From Streptomyces flavotricini (lineage in GTDB: Bacteria; Actinomycetota; Actinomycetes; Streptomycetales; Streptomycetaceae): a stretch of DNA of 64,000 bases. The stretch covers positions 978,463 through 1,042,462 of the forward strand of contig NZ_JAINUL010000001.1 of assembly GCF_020639365.1 (NCBI RefSeq), in the 5' to 3' direction. Below are positions 53,502 through 62,096 of this stretch, piece by piece (positions within the stretch are counted from its first letter, which is position 1; each line of letters begins with the position of its first letter). The position numbers and the translations under genes were made by a program. Below the pieces are notes generated by a model. That model saw only the letters and a program-made list of their open reading frames with translations, was not told the origin of the DNA and did not search any database.

Positions 53502-54551
53502 ATGGATCCGGTCGCGGCACTGGAGCGGATCGCCTACCTGCTGGAACGCGGGCAGGCGCCGACCTACCGGGTGCAGGCCTTCCGGAAGGCCGCGGCCGCC
53601 CTCGTGCGGATGGGCGAGCCCGAGGTACGGGAACGGGTCGGGGCCGGGACCCTCGAAGCGGTCAAGGGCATCGGGCCGAAGACCGCCCAGGTCGTGCGGG
53701 AAGCGGTCGGCGGGGCCGTCCCCGCCTACCTGCAGACCCTGGAGGACGAGGTCGCCGCGCACCCCGACGGCCCGCCGGCCGCCCCCGCCGCCCTCGCGCT
53801 GCACGCGGCCCTGCGCGGGGACTGCCATCTGCACTCCGAATGGTCCGACGGCGGCAGCCCCATCGAGGCCATGGGCCGGGCGGCGGCGGCACTGGGCCAC
53901 GAGTGGGCCGTGCTCACGGATCACTCGCCGAGCCTGACCGTCGCCCGGGGGCTCTCCCCGGAGCGGCTGCGCGAACAGCTGGACGTGGTGGCGGAGCTGA
54001 ACGAGACCTGGGCGCCCTTCCGGCTGCTGACCTGCATCGAGTGCGACATCCTGCCCGACGGCTCGCTGGACCAGGAGCCGGAGCTGCTGGACCGGCTTGA
54101 CCTCGTGGTCGGGTCCGTCCATTCGAAGCTGCGGATGGAGCCGCCCGCGATGACGCGCCGGCTGCTGGCCGCCGTACGCAATCCCCTGATGGACGTCCTG
54201 GGTCACTGCACGGGACGGCTGGTGACGGGGCGCACCCGCCCCGAGTCGCGGTTCGACGCCGAGGCGGTGTTCGCCGCCTGCGCGGAGTCCGGCACCGCCG
54301 TGGAGATCAACAGCCGGCCCGAGCGGCTGGACCCGCCGCGCCGGCTGCTGCGGTCGGCCCTGGAGTCCGGGGCGCTGTTCGCGATCGACACGGACGCGCA
54401 CGCTCCGGGCCAGCTGGACTGGCAGCTCACGGGGTGCGAGCGGGCCGTGGAGTGCGGGGTGCCGGCCGAGCGGGTCGTGAACACCTGGCCCCGGGAGCAG
54501 CTGCTGGAGTGGACCCGGACCCGGCGACCACCGGGGACCGCGGCCACCTGA
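53502..54551 (+). CDS. PHP-domain phosphoesterase with N-terminal DNA-polymerase-beta-like HhH region
   Basis: This 349-residue protein begins with helix-hairpin-helix-like repeats (IAYLLERGQAPTYRVQAFRK; AVKGIGPKTAQVVREAV), as in PolX and DNA polymerase beta. A PHP hydrolase domain (about 105-335) carries metal motifs GDCHLHSEWSDG, VLTDHS and a late DTDAHA. The polymerase palm of PolX is absent, so it looks like the PHP half plus the 8-kDa-like domain alone. It is likely a metal-dependent phosphoesterase, possibly in DNA repair. Start ATG 53502 after GGAGG. Confidence 0.85.
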   Translation: MDPVAALERIAYLLERGQAPTYRVQAFRKAAAALVRMGEPEVRERVGAGTLEAVKGIGPKTAQVVREAVGGAVPAYLQTLEDEVAAHPDGPPAAPAALALHAALRGDCHLHSEWSDGGSPIEAMGRAAAALGHEWAVLTDHSPSLTVARGLSPERLREQLDVVAELNETWAPFRLLTCIECDILPDGSLDQEPELLDRLDLVVGSVHSKLRMEPPAMTRRLLAAVRNPLMDVLGHCTGRLVTGRTRPESRFDAEAVFAACAESGTAVEINSRPERLDPPRRLLRSALESGALFAIDTDAHAPGQLDWQLTGCERAVECGVPAERVVNTWPREQLLEWTRTRRPPGTAAT

Positions 54552-54578
54552 AGCCGGCGGCGGCCGGCGACGGCGGCT

Positions 54579-55493
54579 TCAGCCCGGCCCCGCCAGGTCG
54601 GCCCCGCGGACCACCAGCAGCACGACATCGGCGCCGGCGACCGCCATCGTCGCCAGGAACGGGGTCCGGCTCCGGCGGGGCGAACGCGCGGCCCCGAGGA
54701 GTACCGCCGCGGCCGTCGCCGCGAACAGCCCCCAGCCGTACGGCGGTACCCGCCCCGGCGGTCCGGCGACCAGGGCCGCGGCCGAGGCGAGCACCAGCAG
54801 GCCCCCGACGGCCGCCGAACCCCGTGAGCCGATCCGGTGCGGCAGCCCCGACACCCCCGTGGCCAGGTCGTCGTCGATGTCGGGCAGCACGTTGGCGAAG
54901 TGCGCGCCCGCGCCCAGCAGGGCCGCCGCGGCCGTCAGCCACCACGGCGGCCACGGGGCCCCGGGCAGACCCAGGGTGACGACGGCGGGGAGCAGCCCGA
55001 AGGCGAGGGCGTACGGGAGCCAGGAGACAGCGGTGCTCTTCAACCGCAGGTTGTACGCCCAGGCGGCGGCCACCCCGCACAGGTGCGCGCAGCCGGCGAG
55101 CCGTCCGCCGGCCAGCGACAGCGGAACGCAGAGCAGCAGCGCCGTGAGCGCCGCCGCCGTCACCGCGGCGGGCCTGACGGCGCCGGAGACCAGGGGTTTG
55201 TCGCGGCGGCCGGTCGCCAGGTCCCGGCGCAGGTCCACCCGGTCGTTGCACCAGCCCACCGACAGCTGGCCCGCGGCCACCGCGGCCACGGTGACGGCGG
55301 CCCCGGGGAGGCCGCGCCCCACGGCCGCGGCCAGGGCGGCGGCGAGGAGGGTCACGGCGGCAGCGGGCACCGGGTGACAGGATCCGAGCAGGCCGAACAG
55401 GTGGGACACGGCGTGCCGCGGCGGGGCGGCCGCGGCCGTCACGGCGGGCGCGGGAAGGGTTTCGTCTGCGGCTTCGGCTTCGGCGCGGGGCAC
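54579..55493 (-). CDS. UbiA family prenyltransferase
   Basis: This 304-residue membrane protein has about 8-9 helices and both Asp-rich motifs: NDRVDLRRDLATGRRDKP in the first loop and PDIDDDLATG in the second. Such enzymes attach isoprenoid chains to aromatic acceptors. It is divergent from the type III PKS gene with only 76 bp between, so a phenolic or quinone made by that operon is its probable acceptor (inference). Confidence 0.85.
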   Translation of the reverse strand: MPRAEAEAADETLPAPAVTAAAAPPRHAVSHLFGLLGSCHPVPAAAVTLLAAALAAAVGRGLPGAAVTVAAVAAGQLSVGWCNDRVDLRRDLATGRRDKPLVSGAVRPAAVTAAALTALLLCVPLSLAGGRLAGCAHLCGVAAAWAYNLRLKSTAVSWLPYALAFGLLPAVVTLGLPGAPWPPWWLTAAAALLGAGAHFANVLPDIDDDLATGVSGLPHRIGSRGSAAVGGLLVLASAAALVAGPPGRVPPYGWGLFAATAAAVLLGAARSPRRSRTPFLATMAVAGADVVLLVVRGADLAGPG

Positions 55494-55535
55494 GCGGTCA
55501 CGCTATGCCGCGCCGCGCCCGGTATGCGGTATTCC

Positions 55536-55563
55536 TTGCGAAGTGTCAGTTCTTCCCTATGTT
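55536..55563 (+). promoter_or_regulatory. Promoter of the type III PKS operon
   Basis: TTGCGA (55536-55541) and TATGTT (55558-55563) have a 16-bp spacer. The expected start point falls at about 55570, the A of the ATG, so the transcript is probably leaderless. Confidence 0.6.
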
Positions 55564-55569
55564 GGGCCA

Positions 55570-56631
55570 ATGACGCGTGTCCTGGCCGTGAGCAGTGTGT
55601 TCCCGCCCCACCGCTATCGGCAGTCCGAGATCGCGACGGCGCTCGCCCGCTTCCTTCCGCCGGGGGCCGACACCGCCCTCCTCCACCGGCTGCACGCCGC
55701 GGTGGGCGTCGACTCCCGCCACCTCGCTCTGCCCCTGGAACGCTACGGCCCGTCCAACGACTTCGGCGCCACGAACGCCCTCTTCCTGGAGAGCGCCGAG
55801 GAGCTCGGCACCCGCGCCGTCGAGACGGCCCTCGCCGCGGCCCGGCTGACGGCCCGCGAGGTCGACCTGGTCATGTCGACCACGGTCACCGGGCTCGCCA
55901 CGCCCTCGCTGGAGGCCCGCATCGCCGGCCGGACCGGTCTGCGCCCCGACGTGAAGCGGCTGCCGCTCTTCGGCCTCGGCTGCGCGGCGGGCGCCGCCGG
56001 GCTCGGCCACCTCCACGACCATCTGACGGGCCGCCCCGATCACGCGGCCCTGCTGCTGTCCACCGAGCTCTGCTCGCTCACCCTCCAGCCCTCGGACACC
56101 TCGGTGGCGAACCTGGTGGCCGGAGCCCTCTTCGGCGACGGGGCGGGAGCCCTGCTCGCGGTGGGCCGCGGCCATCCGCTGCACGGCACCCGACCGGGGC
56201 CCTCGGTGGTGGCCGCGCGCAGCCGCCTCTACCCCGGCACCGAGGGGCTCCTCGGCTGGGACATCGGCCACTGGGGCTTCCGGATGGTGCTGGGCCGGGA
56301 ACTGCCCGCCCTGGTCCGGCTGCACGTGGCCGAGGAGGTCGAGACCTTCCTCGCCCGGCACGACCTCAAGCCGCCGGACGTCGACGCCTGGATCGTCCAC
56401 CCCGGCGGCCCGAAGGTCCTCGACGTGCTGGCGGCCGCGCTGGGCCTGCCCGACTCCGCCTTCGCGGCGAGCCGGCGCTCCCTCGCGGACGCGGGCAACC
56501 TCTCCTCGGCGTCGGTCCTGCACGTCCTGAACTCGATCGAGGCCTCCGGACCGCCCGCGCCGGGCTCCGTCGGGCTGATGATCGCCTTCGGACCGGGCTT
56601 CGCCTCCGAACTCGTCCTCCTGCGCTGGTGA
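55570..56631 (+). CDS. srsA: Type III polyketide synthase (SrsA-like alkylresorcinol synthase)
   Basis: This 353-residue condensing enzyme has the catalytic triad Cys138 (LPLFGLGCAAGA), His277 (WIVHPGGPKVL) and Asn310 (ADAGNLSSASV). The Gly/Ala-rich strand after the Cys is normal for the family. With the following methyltransferase and flavoprotein genes it reproduces the Streptomyces griseus srsABC order, where SrsA makes alkylresorcinols from long-chain acyl starters. The exact chain length is not readable. ATG 55570 is preferred over an upstream in-frame GTG because of the promoter position. Confidence 0.88.
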   Translation: MTRVLAVSSVFPPHRYRQSEIATALARFLPPGADTALLHRLHAAVGVDSRHLALPLERYGPSNDFGATNALFLESAEELGTRAVETALAAARLTAREVDLVMSTTVTGLATPSLEARIAGRTGLRPDVKRLPLFGLGCAAGAAGLGHLHDHLTGRPDHAALLLSTELCSLTLQPSDTSVANLVAGALFGDGAGALLAVGRGHPLHGTRPGPSVVAARSRLYPGTEGLLGWDIGHWGFRMVLGRELPALVRLHVAEEVETFLARHDLKPPDVDAWIVHPGGPKVLDVLAAALGLPDSAFAASRRSLADAGNLSSASVLHVLNSIEASGPPAPGSVGLMIAFGPGFASELVLLRW

Positions 56632-56635
56632 CCCC

Positions 56636-57211
56636 GTGTCCCTGACATCGAACCCCTCAATGGAGCCGTACCTGCTCCTCGTCGGCCTGGTCGCGCTCGA
56701 GCGGATCGCCGAACTCGCCACGGCCCGGCGCAACACGCGCCGGAGCCTGTCGCGCGGCGCCATCGAGTACGGCCGCGGCCACTACCCCGCCATGGTCGCC
56801 CTGCACACCGCGCTGCTCCTGGGCTGTGTGGTGGAACCGCTCGTCGCGGACCGCCCGTTCCTGCCCGCACTGGGCTGGCCCGCGCTGGCCCTCGTGATCG
56901 CCGCCCAGGGCCTGCGCTGGTGGTGCATCGCCACCCTCGGCCCGCAGTGGAACACCCGGGTACTGGTCGTCCCCGGACGGCCGCTGGTGGCGGCGGGTCC
57001 GTACCGGCTGCTGCGCCACCCGAACTACGTCGCCGTCGTCGTCGAGGGCGCGGCGCTGCCGCTCGTCCACACCGCCTGGGTGACGGCGGCCGCCTTCACC
57101 GTGCTGAACCTCGTACTGCTCGGCGTACGCATCCGGTGCGAGGAGGACGCCCTCGCACATGCCGCGCCCGTCTACCGCAGCCCGGTGCCGGCGGAGGGCC
57201 GGGCCCGGTGA
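56636..57211 (+). CDS. srsB: Isoprenylcysteine carboxyl methyltransferase (ICMT)-like protein (SrsB-like)
   Basis: This 191-residue membrane methyltransferase has about 5 helices and the C-terminal SAM/lipid site RLLRHPNYVAVVVEG. In the srs pathway the equivalent protein methylates the phenolic product. The GTG at 56636 is 4 bp after the PKS stop; an ATG eight codons further is an alternative. It overlaps the flavoprotein gene by 4 bp (GTGA at 57208). Confidence 0.87.
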   Translation: MSLTSNPSMEPYLLLVGLVALERIAELATARRNTRRSLSRGAIEYGRGHYPAMVALHTALLLGCVVEPLVADRPFLPALGWPALALVIAAQGLRWWCIATLGPQWNTRVLVVPGRPLVAAGPYRLLRHPNYVAVVVEGAALPLVHTAWVTAAAFTVLNLVLLGVRIRCEEDALAHAAPVYRSPVPAEGRAR

Positions 57212-58233
57212 TCGACCTGCTCGTCGCCGGCGGCGGCCCGGCCGGGCTGGCCACCGCCATCCACGCGGCGCTGGCCGGGATGGAGGCCGTGGTCCTGGAG
57301 CCGCGCCCCACCCCGATCGACAAGGCCTGCGGCGAAGGGCTGATGCCGGGGGCCGTACGCGGCCTGCAGGGGCTCGGCGTGTCCGTCCCGGGCCGGCCCT
57401 TCCACGGGATCCGCTACCTGGACGGGGTGAGCGGCCTGCACGCGGAAGGACGGTTCCGCACCGGCCCGGGTCTCGGCACCCGCCGGCCCGTCCTCCAGGC
57501 CGCGCTGGCGCGGCGGGCCGAGGAGCTGGGCGTACGGGTGCTCGCGCGGCGCGTCGGCGAGGTCCGCCAGGACGCGGACCGGGTCGGTGCGGCAGGCCTG
57601 ACCGCCCGCCACCTCGTGGCGGCGGACGGTCTGCACTCCCCCGTCCGGCGCGGTCTGGGCCTGGCGGCGCCGGACGCCCCCGGCCGGCCGCCGCGCTACG
57701 GGCTGCGCCGCCACTACGCGGTGGAGCCCTGGAGCGACCTGGTGGAGGTCCACTGGTCGGCGCACTGCGAGGCGTACGTGACCCCGCTGGGGCCCGACCG
57801 GGTCGGCGTCGCGGTGCTCACCACCGAGCGCGCCCCCTTCGACGTACAGCTGGCCCGGTTCCCCCTGCTGTGCGCGCGGCTGGCCGGGTCCGCCGGCTCG
57901 GCGGTGCGCGGCGCCGGACCGCTGCGCCAGCGGGCCCGGGTACGGGTCGCGGGGCGGGTGCTGTTCGTCGGGGACGCCGCCGGGTACGTGGACGCGCTGA
58001 CCGGCGAGGGGCTGACACTGGCCGTGACGGCGGCGGGTGAACTCGTGCGCTGCGTACGGGAGGGCCGGCCGCAGGCGTACGAGCGGGCCTGGCGGGAGCT
58101 GTCGCGCAGCTACCGCACCCTGACCGCGTCCTTGCTCTGGGCGCGCCAACAGCCCCGGCTGGCGGGGCGGATCGTCCCGTGGGCGGCGCGGCTGCCCCGG
58201 GTGTTCACCCACGGGGTCAACCTGCTCGCGTAG
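57208..58233 (+). CDS. srsC: FAD-dependent hydroxylase (SrsC-like)
   Basis: This 341-residue flavoprotein monooxygenase has an N-terminal FAD motif LLVAGGGPAGLATAIHAALA, ACGEGLMPGAVRGL typical of geranylgeranyl reductase/hydroxylase-like proteins, and the second FAD contact VLFVGDAAGYVDALTGEGL. In S. griseus SrsC hydroxylates the alkylresorcinol methyl ether towards a quinone. GTG 57208 overlaps the methyltransferase stop. A strong hairpin begins at its stop codon. Confidence 0.88.
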   Translation: MIDLLVAGGGPAGLATAIHAALAGMEAVVLEPRPTPIDKACGEGLMPGAVRGLQGLGVSVPGRPFHGIRYLDGVSGLHAEGRFRTGPGLGTRRPVLQAALARRAEELGVRVLARRVGEVRQDADRVGAAGLTARHLVAADGLHSPVRRGLGLAAPDAPGRPPRYGLRRHYAVEPWSDLVEVHWSAHCEAYVTPLGPDRVGVAVLTTERAPFDVQLARFPLLCARLAGSAGSAVRGAGPLRQRARVRVAGRVLFVGDAAGYVDALTGEGLTLAVTAAGELVRCVREGRPQAYERAWRELSRSYRTLTASLLWARQQPRLAGRIVPWAARLPRVFTHGVNLLA

Positions 58234-58263
58234 CGCGTCCGGCGGCGTGGCCGCCGGACGCGC
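58233..58263. terminator. Strong hairpin ending the srs-like operon
   Basis: Perfect 14-bp stem (58233-58246 with 58250-58263) and a GTG loop, starting at the last base of the flavoprotein stop codon. It also faces the convergent gene ending at 58321. Confidence 0.85.
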
Positions 58264-58320
58264 GCATGCCACGGGGGCGGAACCGGAGCACGTGGTGCCG
58301 GTCCCGCCCCCGTCGCGCGG

Positions 58321-59395
58321 TCAGCCGCCGGCGCCCGCCCGGGCCCGGGGCGACCGGTTCCCGAGCGCCAGACCGGCCAGGACGGCGGCGGCCGCGGCGC
58401 AGAACACCGCCGCGACGCCCGCCCAGGCCTGGGAGGCGCTCACCGCACCCTCCAGCGGGTCGAAGGCCGCGAGGCCGCCGACCACGTGCAGGGCGACGAC
58501 GGCGAGGGCGCCCACGGCACCGGCCCGCCACGCCCCGGCCGTGTCGCGCACCGCGATCAGCGCGCCGAGCCCGAGGCACAGCACGGTGGCGAGGAGCGGC
58601 AGGAACGCGGTCGGGGTCTCGGACGACAGCGCCGTCACGTCACTCGGCAGGTGCAGGACCCCGCAGACCAGCAGGGCCGCCGCCACGGGCCAGCGGAGCC
58701 GGTGGCGCAGCGGGCCGGAGGGGGCGGGGGCCGCCGCGGCCCGGTTGCCGTCGGGCCCTCGCCCGTACTTCCGGCGGTACTCCGCGAGGGACTCGTACCG
58801 CTCGTCCTCGTAGGGGTCGTCGAACGGCTCGTCGGCCGGCGCCTCGGGCCGTTGCGCGTACCCCCGGCCGTCGCGCGGCCGTGGTTCGACCGGGACGGCG
58901 GGTACGGCCGGCGGCCGGGCGCCGCGGCCGGTCCGCGGCGGCCGGGCCGGGTGCACGGACGGGACGACCGGTACGGCCTGGGCGGCTTCCGCAGACCGCT
59001 CGGCCCCCGGGGAAGGGTCGGCCGAGCCGGGGGGCGCGGGCGGGACGGGGGGGCGCGGGCTCGGGGCCCCGGGCCTTCGGCGCGGGGGCCGAGGGCGGCA
59101 TGCGGTCCTCGTCCGTTCCGAGGATGCCGGCCAGCAGGGCCACGTCCTGGACCGGGCGTCCGACGGCGGCAGCCCGCAGCGTCTGGTGGCCGTGACCCGG
59201 GCCCTGGCCGGTCTCCTCGAGGAGGTTCACCAGTTGGGCCACTTCCTCGAGGGGCCGGCAGGTGCCGGCCGTCTCCAGCAAGGTGCGTATGGGCGCGGTT
59301 GCCGTCGGGGTCGGTGCGCTGGTGGGATCGGGGTCGTGGAACTCGCGGGGGTCGTCGTCCTGCGTCGTCGCCGCGAGCGTGATGGGGTCGTTCAT
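58321..59395 (-). pseudogene. Membrane protein gene interrupted by a +1 frameshift in a homopolymer
   Basis: The N-terminal part (MNDPITLAATTQDDDPREFH, then PLEEVAQLVNLLEE) starts at 59395, and the C-terminal part (DDPYEDERYESLAEYRRKYG, then four helices) ends at 58321 in another frame. They meet at seven Cs on the coding strand (plus-strand Gs 59047-59053). With six, the Pro-rich linker reads APPVPPAPPGSADPSP in one open frame to the end, about 357 residues. A sequencing error or a real recent mutation are both possible. Function unknown; it would be a multi-pass protein with a cytosolic N-terminal domain. Confidence 0.75.
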
Positions 59396-59635
59396 GGAAA
59401 GCTCCGTTCGCCGACGCGCGGGTCTACACATCGCACGCCGGTCAACGTGCGTCATGGGATGCGCACGCTCGGTCACCATTCAGCGGCACCGTGCGCCGCT
59501 GCGCCATACGGGGCGGGCAAACGGGGGAGCCGTCCACCCGGGCGGCCAGCGGGGGCCACGGTTCGAGATGCGCCCGCGCGGCGCTGCTGGTTCGCTGAAT
59601 CGGGCCTCCTTACCCCCCACACCCGAGGAGTGATC

Positions 59636-59821
59636 ATGAGCGCAGGCGAATCCCGCGGCCGGGTCCGGCAGTTGCGCGAGAAGGCGCAGGAGCTGAACAC
59701 GGCGGCCGAACGCTCCACCGACCCGGAAGAGCGCAGAAGGCTCCAGGAGAAGGCCCGCCGGCTCCAGGAGCAGAGCGAGAAGGAAGACAAGATCGACGAC
59801 CGGGGCATGGATCCCATGTAG
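59636..59821 (+). CDS. Small DUF6381-like protein
   Basis: This 61-residue, highly charged helical protein (SRGRVRQLREKAQELNTAAE; ERRRLQEKARRLQEQSEKED) ends GMDPM. It matches the small Streptomyces DUF6381 pattern. The start follows CGAGGAG, a good ribosome site. Function unknown, probably a coiled coil. The 240-bp region before it holds nothing else evident. Confidence 0.75.
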   Translation: MSAGESRGRVRQLREKAQELNTAAERSTDPEERRRLQEKARRLQEQSEKEDKIDDRGMDPM

Positions 59822-59838
59822 CCCCGCGCCGGTTCCCC

Positions 59839-59871
59839 CATCGGCCGGTCGTCACGCGGCACCGGCCGATG
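59839..59871 (+). terminator. Terminator hairpin after DUF6381
   Basis: Perfect 11-bp stem CATCGGCCGGT / ACCGGCCGATG with an 11-nt loop, 17 bp after the stop. Confidence 0.7.
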
Positions 59872-59912
59872 TCGCACGTCAGGTGACACGACGCCATGCC
59901 AGGAGGCGGTGC

Positions 59913-60422
59913 ATGAAGGCTACGGAGGTACTGGCCGATGCGTACGGGCGCATCCGCGAGGTGGTGCACGAGGTGGTCGAGGGGCTCTCGGCCGAGGAGT
60001 TGAACGCGCGGATCGACCCGAAGGCGAACTCGATCGCGTGGCTGGTGTGGCACCTGACCCGGGTGCAGGACGACCACATGGCCGATGCGTCGGGTCTGGA
60101 GCAGGTCTGGACGGAGCAGGGGTGGTTCACCCGGTTCGCCCTGCCACTGCCCGCCGAGGCCACCGGCTACGGGCACACGGCCAAGCAGGTCGCAGCGGTC
60201 CTGGTCGAGTCGGACGAGCTGCTGCTGGGGTACTTCGACGCCGTCCACGAGCGGACCACCGGCTTCGTGCGGGGCCTGTCCGCAGCCGATCTGGACCGCG
60301 TGGTCGACACGGGCTGGGACCCGCCGGTCACCTTGGGGGTACGGCTGGTCAGCATCGTCGCCGACGACCTCCAGCACGCCGGCCAGGCGGCGTACGTACG
60401 GGGCGTTCTGCAGCGCGGATAG
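59913..60422 (+). CDS. DinB family protein (DUF664-like)
   Basis: This 169-residue four-helix protein has the metal-ligand pattern of DinB/YfiT: AWLVWHLTRVQDDHMAD and a late LVSIVADDLQHAGQAAYVRG. Such proteins often are thiol-dependent transferases (mycothiol or bacillithiol) or of unknown role. The ATG has AGGAGG 7 bp upstream, which settles the start over an earlier GTG. Confidence 0.85.
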   Translation: MKATEVLADAYGRIREVVHEVVEGLSAEELNARIDPKANSIAWLVWHLTRVQDDHMADASGLEQVWTEQGWFTRFALPLPAEATGYGHTAKQVAAVLVESDELLLGYFDAVHERTTGFVRGLSAADLDRVVDTGWDPPVTLGVRLVSIVADDLQHAGQAAYVRGVLQRG

Positions 60423-60484
60423 CGTCGCCCGGAGTACGCGACCGGGGTGCGCAGAGGACAGGGGTCGACGACGAAAGGCGGTCG

Positions 60485-62089
60485 ATGGTGTCGCGTGCCC
60501 GCGTCGTACGACGGTGGAGCGCCGCGTGCTGCGCGGCCCTGCTGATGCTCGCCGCCGGGGCGGCACCGGCATCCGCCGCGGCCGGTGCGGACCGGCCCGT
60601 CGTGGAGACCGACCGCGGGCGCGTACGGGGCACCGCGCACGGCGCGTACCGGACCTTCGAGGGGATCCCGTACGCGGCGCCGCCGACCGGCCCGCTGCGC
60701 TGGCGGCTCCCGCAGCGCGCCGCGCCCTGGCCGGGCGTACGCGACGCCGGTGCGCCGGGGGCGCGCTGCGTGCAGCTGCCGGCGGTGGGGCCGGGCGGGC
60801 CGAGCGGCTCCGAGGACTGCCTGTACCTGAACGTCACCGCGCCGTCGTCGGGCGGGAGCGGACGCCCCGTCATGGTCTGGTTCCACGGGGGCGGCTTCGT
60901 CAACGGCGCCGGTGACGCGTACCGCGCGGAGCGGCCGGCCGTCCAGGGCGGCGTCGTGGTCGTGACCGTCAACTACCGGCTCGGGATCTTCGGCCTCTTC
61001 GGGCATCCCTCGCTCGGCGGGGCCCCCGACTTCGCCATCGCCGACCAGCAGGCGGCGCTGCGCTGGGTGCGCTCGAACGCCACCCGCTTCGGCGGCGACC
61101 CGTCCGATGTGACCCTGTTCGGCGAGTCGGCCGGCGGGCTCAGCGTCTGCGCGCACCTGACCTCACCCGCATCGGCCAGCCTGTTCCGGCGGGCCGTCCT
61201 GCAGAGCGGCTCCTGCTCGACCAGCATGCCGCCCCGCTCGCTGCTGCCCACGCAGGCCCGGTACGAGCCCTTCGTACCCGAGCCGCGCACCGTCGCGGAC
61301 GGGGTCGCGGCGGCATCGGGGCTGGGCTGCGACCGGCCGGAGCCGGCCGCCGTACTGGAGTGCCTGCGCGGGAAGGAAGCGGCGGCGCTCGCGACCCCGG
61401 AGCTGATGATGCGGTTCTCGCTCGTCTCCTACGGCGACGGCAACCGCGTGCTGCCCGAGGAGCCCCGGCGGGCCCTCGAGGGCGGCCGCTTCCACCGGGT
61501 GCCGGTGATCGAGGGCGTCAACCGGGACGAGATGCGGATCTTCCTGGCGCAGGGCCTGGGCGCGTTCCCCGTCCCCGACGCGGCCGCCTACCGGGCCCGG
61601 GTGGAGCAGTCCTTCGGCGCCGCCGCCGTACCGGCCGTCGAGGCGCAGTACCCGGTGGCCGCGTATCCGACCCCGGCGCTGGCCTGGGCCGCCGTACTGT
61701 CCGACGCGTCGTTCATCTGCCCGGCACTGCGGGACGGCCGGGCGATGGCGCGCCACGTGCCGGTGTACGCGTACCGGTTCAGCGACCGGGACGCGCCGAA
61801 CTTCACCGGTCTGCCGGAGGTGCCGGGCTTCCCGTACGGGGCCTCGCACGGGCTCGAACTGCCCTACCTGTTCACGATGGACGCCGCCCTGACCGCTCCG
61901 CAGCGCGCGCTGTCGCGCCGTATGACGGCCGACTGGACGGCGTTCGCCCGCACGGGCAGGCTCCCGGCGTGGCCGCGGTCCGACTCGGCGGAGGGGGTCC
62001 TGTCCCTGGCTCCGGGCCCGGGCGGGATCCACCCGGTGAACGGCCCGGCGGAGCACCACTGCGCGTTCTGGGACGCCCGGTGGCCCTGA
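60485..62089 (+). CDS. Secreted type-B carboxylesterase
   Basis: This 534-residue alpha/beta hydrolase has a signal peptide (cleavage near 33). The oxyanion loop is HGGG (134-137) and the nucleophile Ser215 lies in LFGESAGGLS; EDCLYLNV is the second family signature. Acidic and His triad members appear further on (a Glu/Asp in GVNRDEMR and His in ASHGLELPY). It hydrolyses esters outside the cell; the substrate is unknown. It converges with the repeat lipoprotein gene, 7 bp between stops. Confidence 0.9.
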   Translation: MVSRARVVRRWSAACCAALLMLAAGAAPASAAAGADRPVVETDRGRVRGTAHGAYRTFEGIPYAAPPTGPLRWRLPQRAAPWPGVRDAGAPGARCVQLPAVGPGGPSGSEDCLYLNVTAPSSGGSGRPVMVWFHGGGFVNGAGDAYRAERPAVQGGVVVVTVNYRLGIFGLFGHPSLGGAPDFAIADQQAALRWVRSNATRFGGDPSDVTLFGESAGGLSVCAHLTSPASASLFRRAVLQSGSCSTSMPPRSLLPTQARYEPFVPEPRTVADGVAAASGLGCDRPEPAAVLECLRGKEAAALATPELMMRFSLVSYGDGNRVLPEEPRRALEGGRFHRVPVIEGVNRDEMRIFLAQGLGAFPVPDAAAYRARVEQSFGAAAVPAVEAQYPVAAYPTPALAWAAVLSDASFICPALRDGRAMARHVPVYAYRFSDRDAPNFTGLPEVPGFPYGASHGLELPYLFTMDAALTAPQRALSRRMTADWTAFARTGRLPAWPRSDSAEGVLSLAPGPGGIHPVNGPAEHHCAFWDARWP

Positions 62090-62096
62090 GCGCGCA

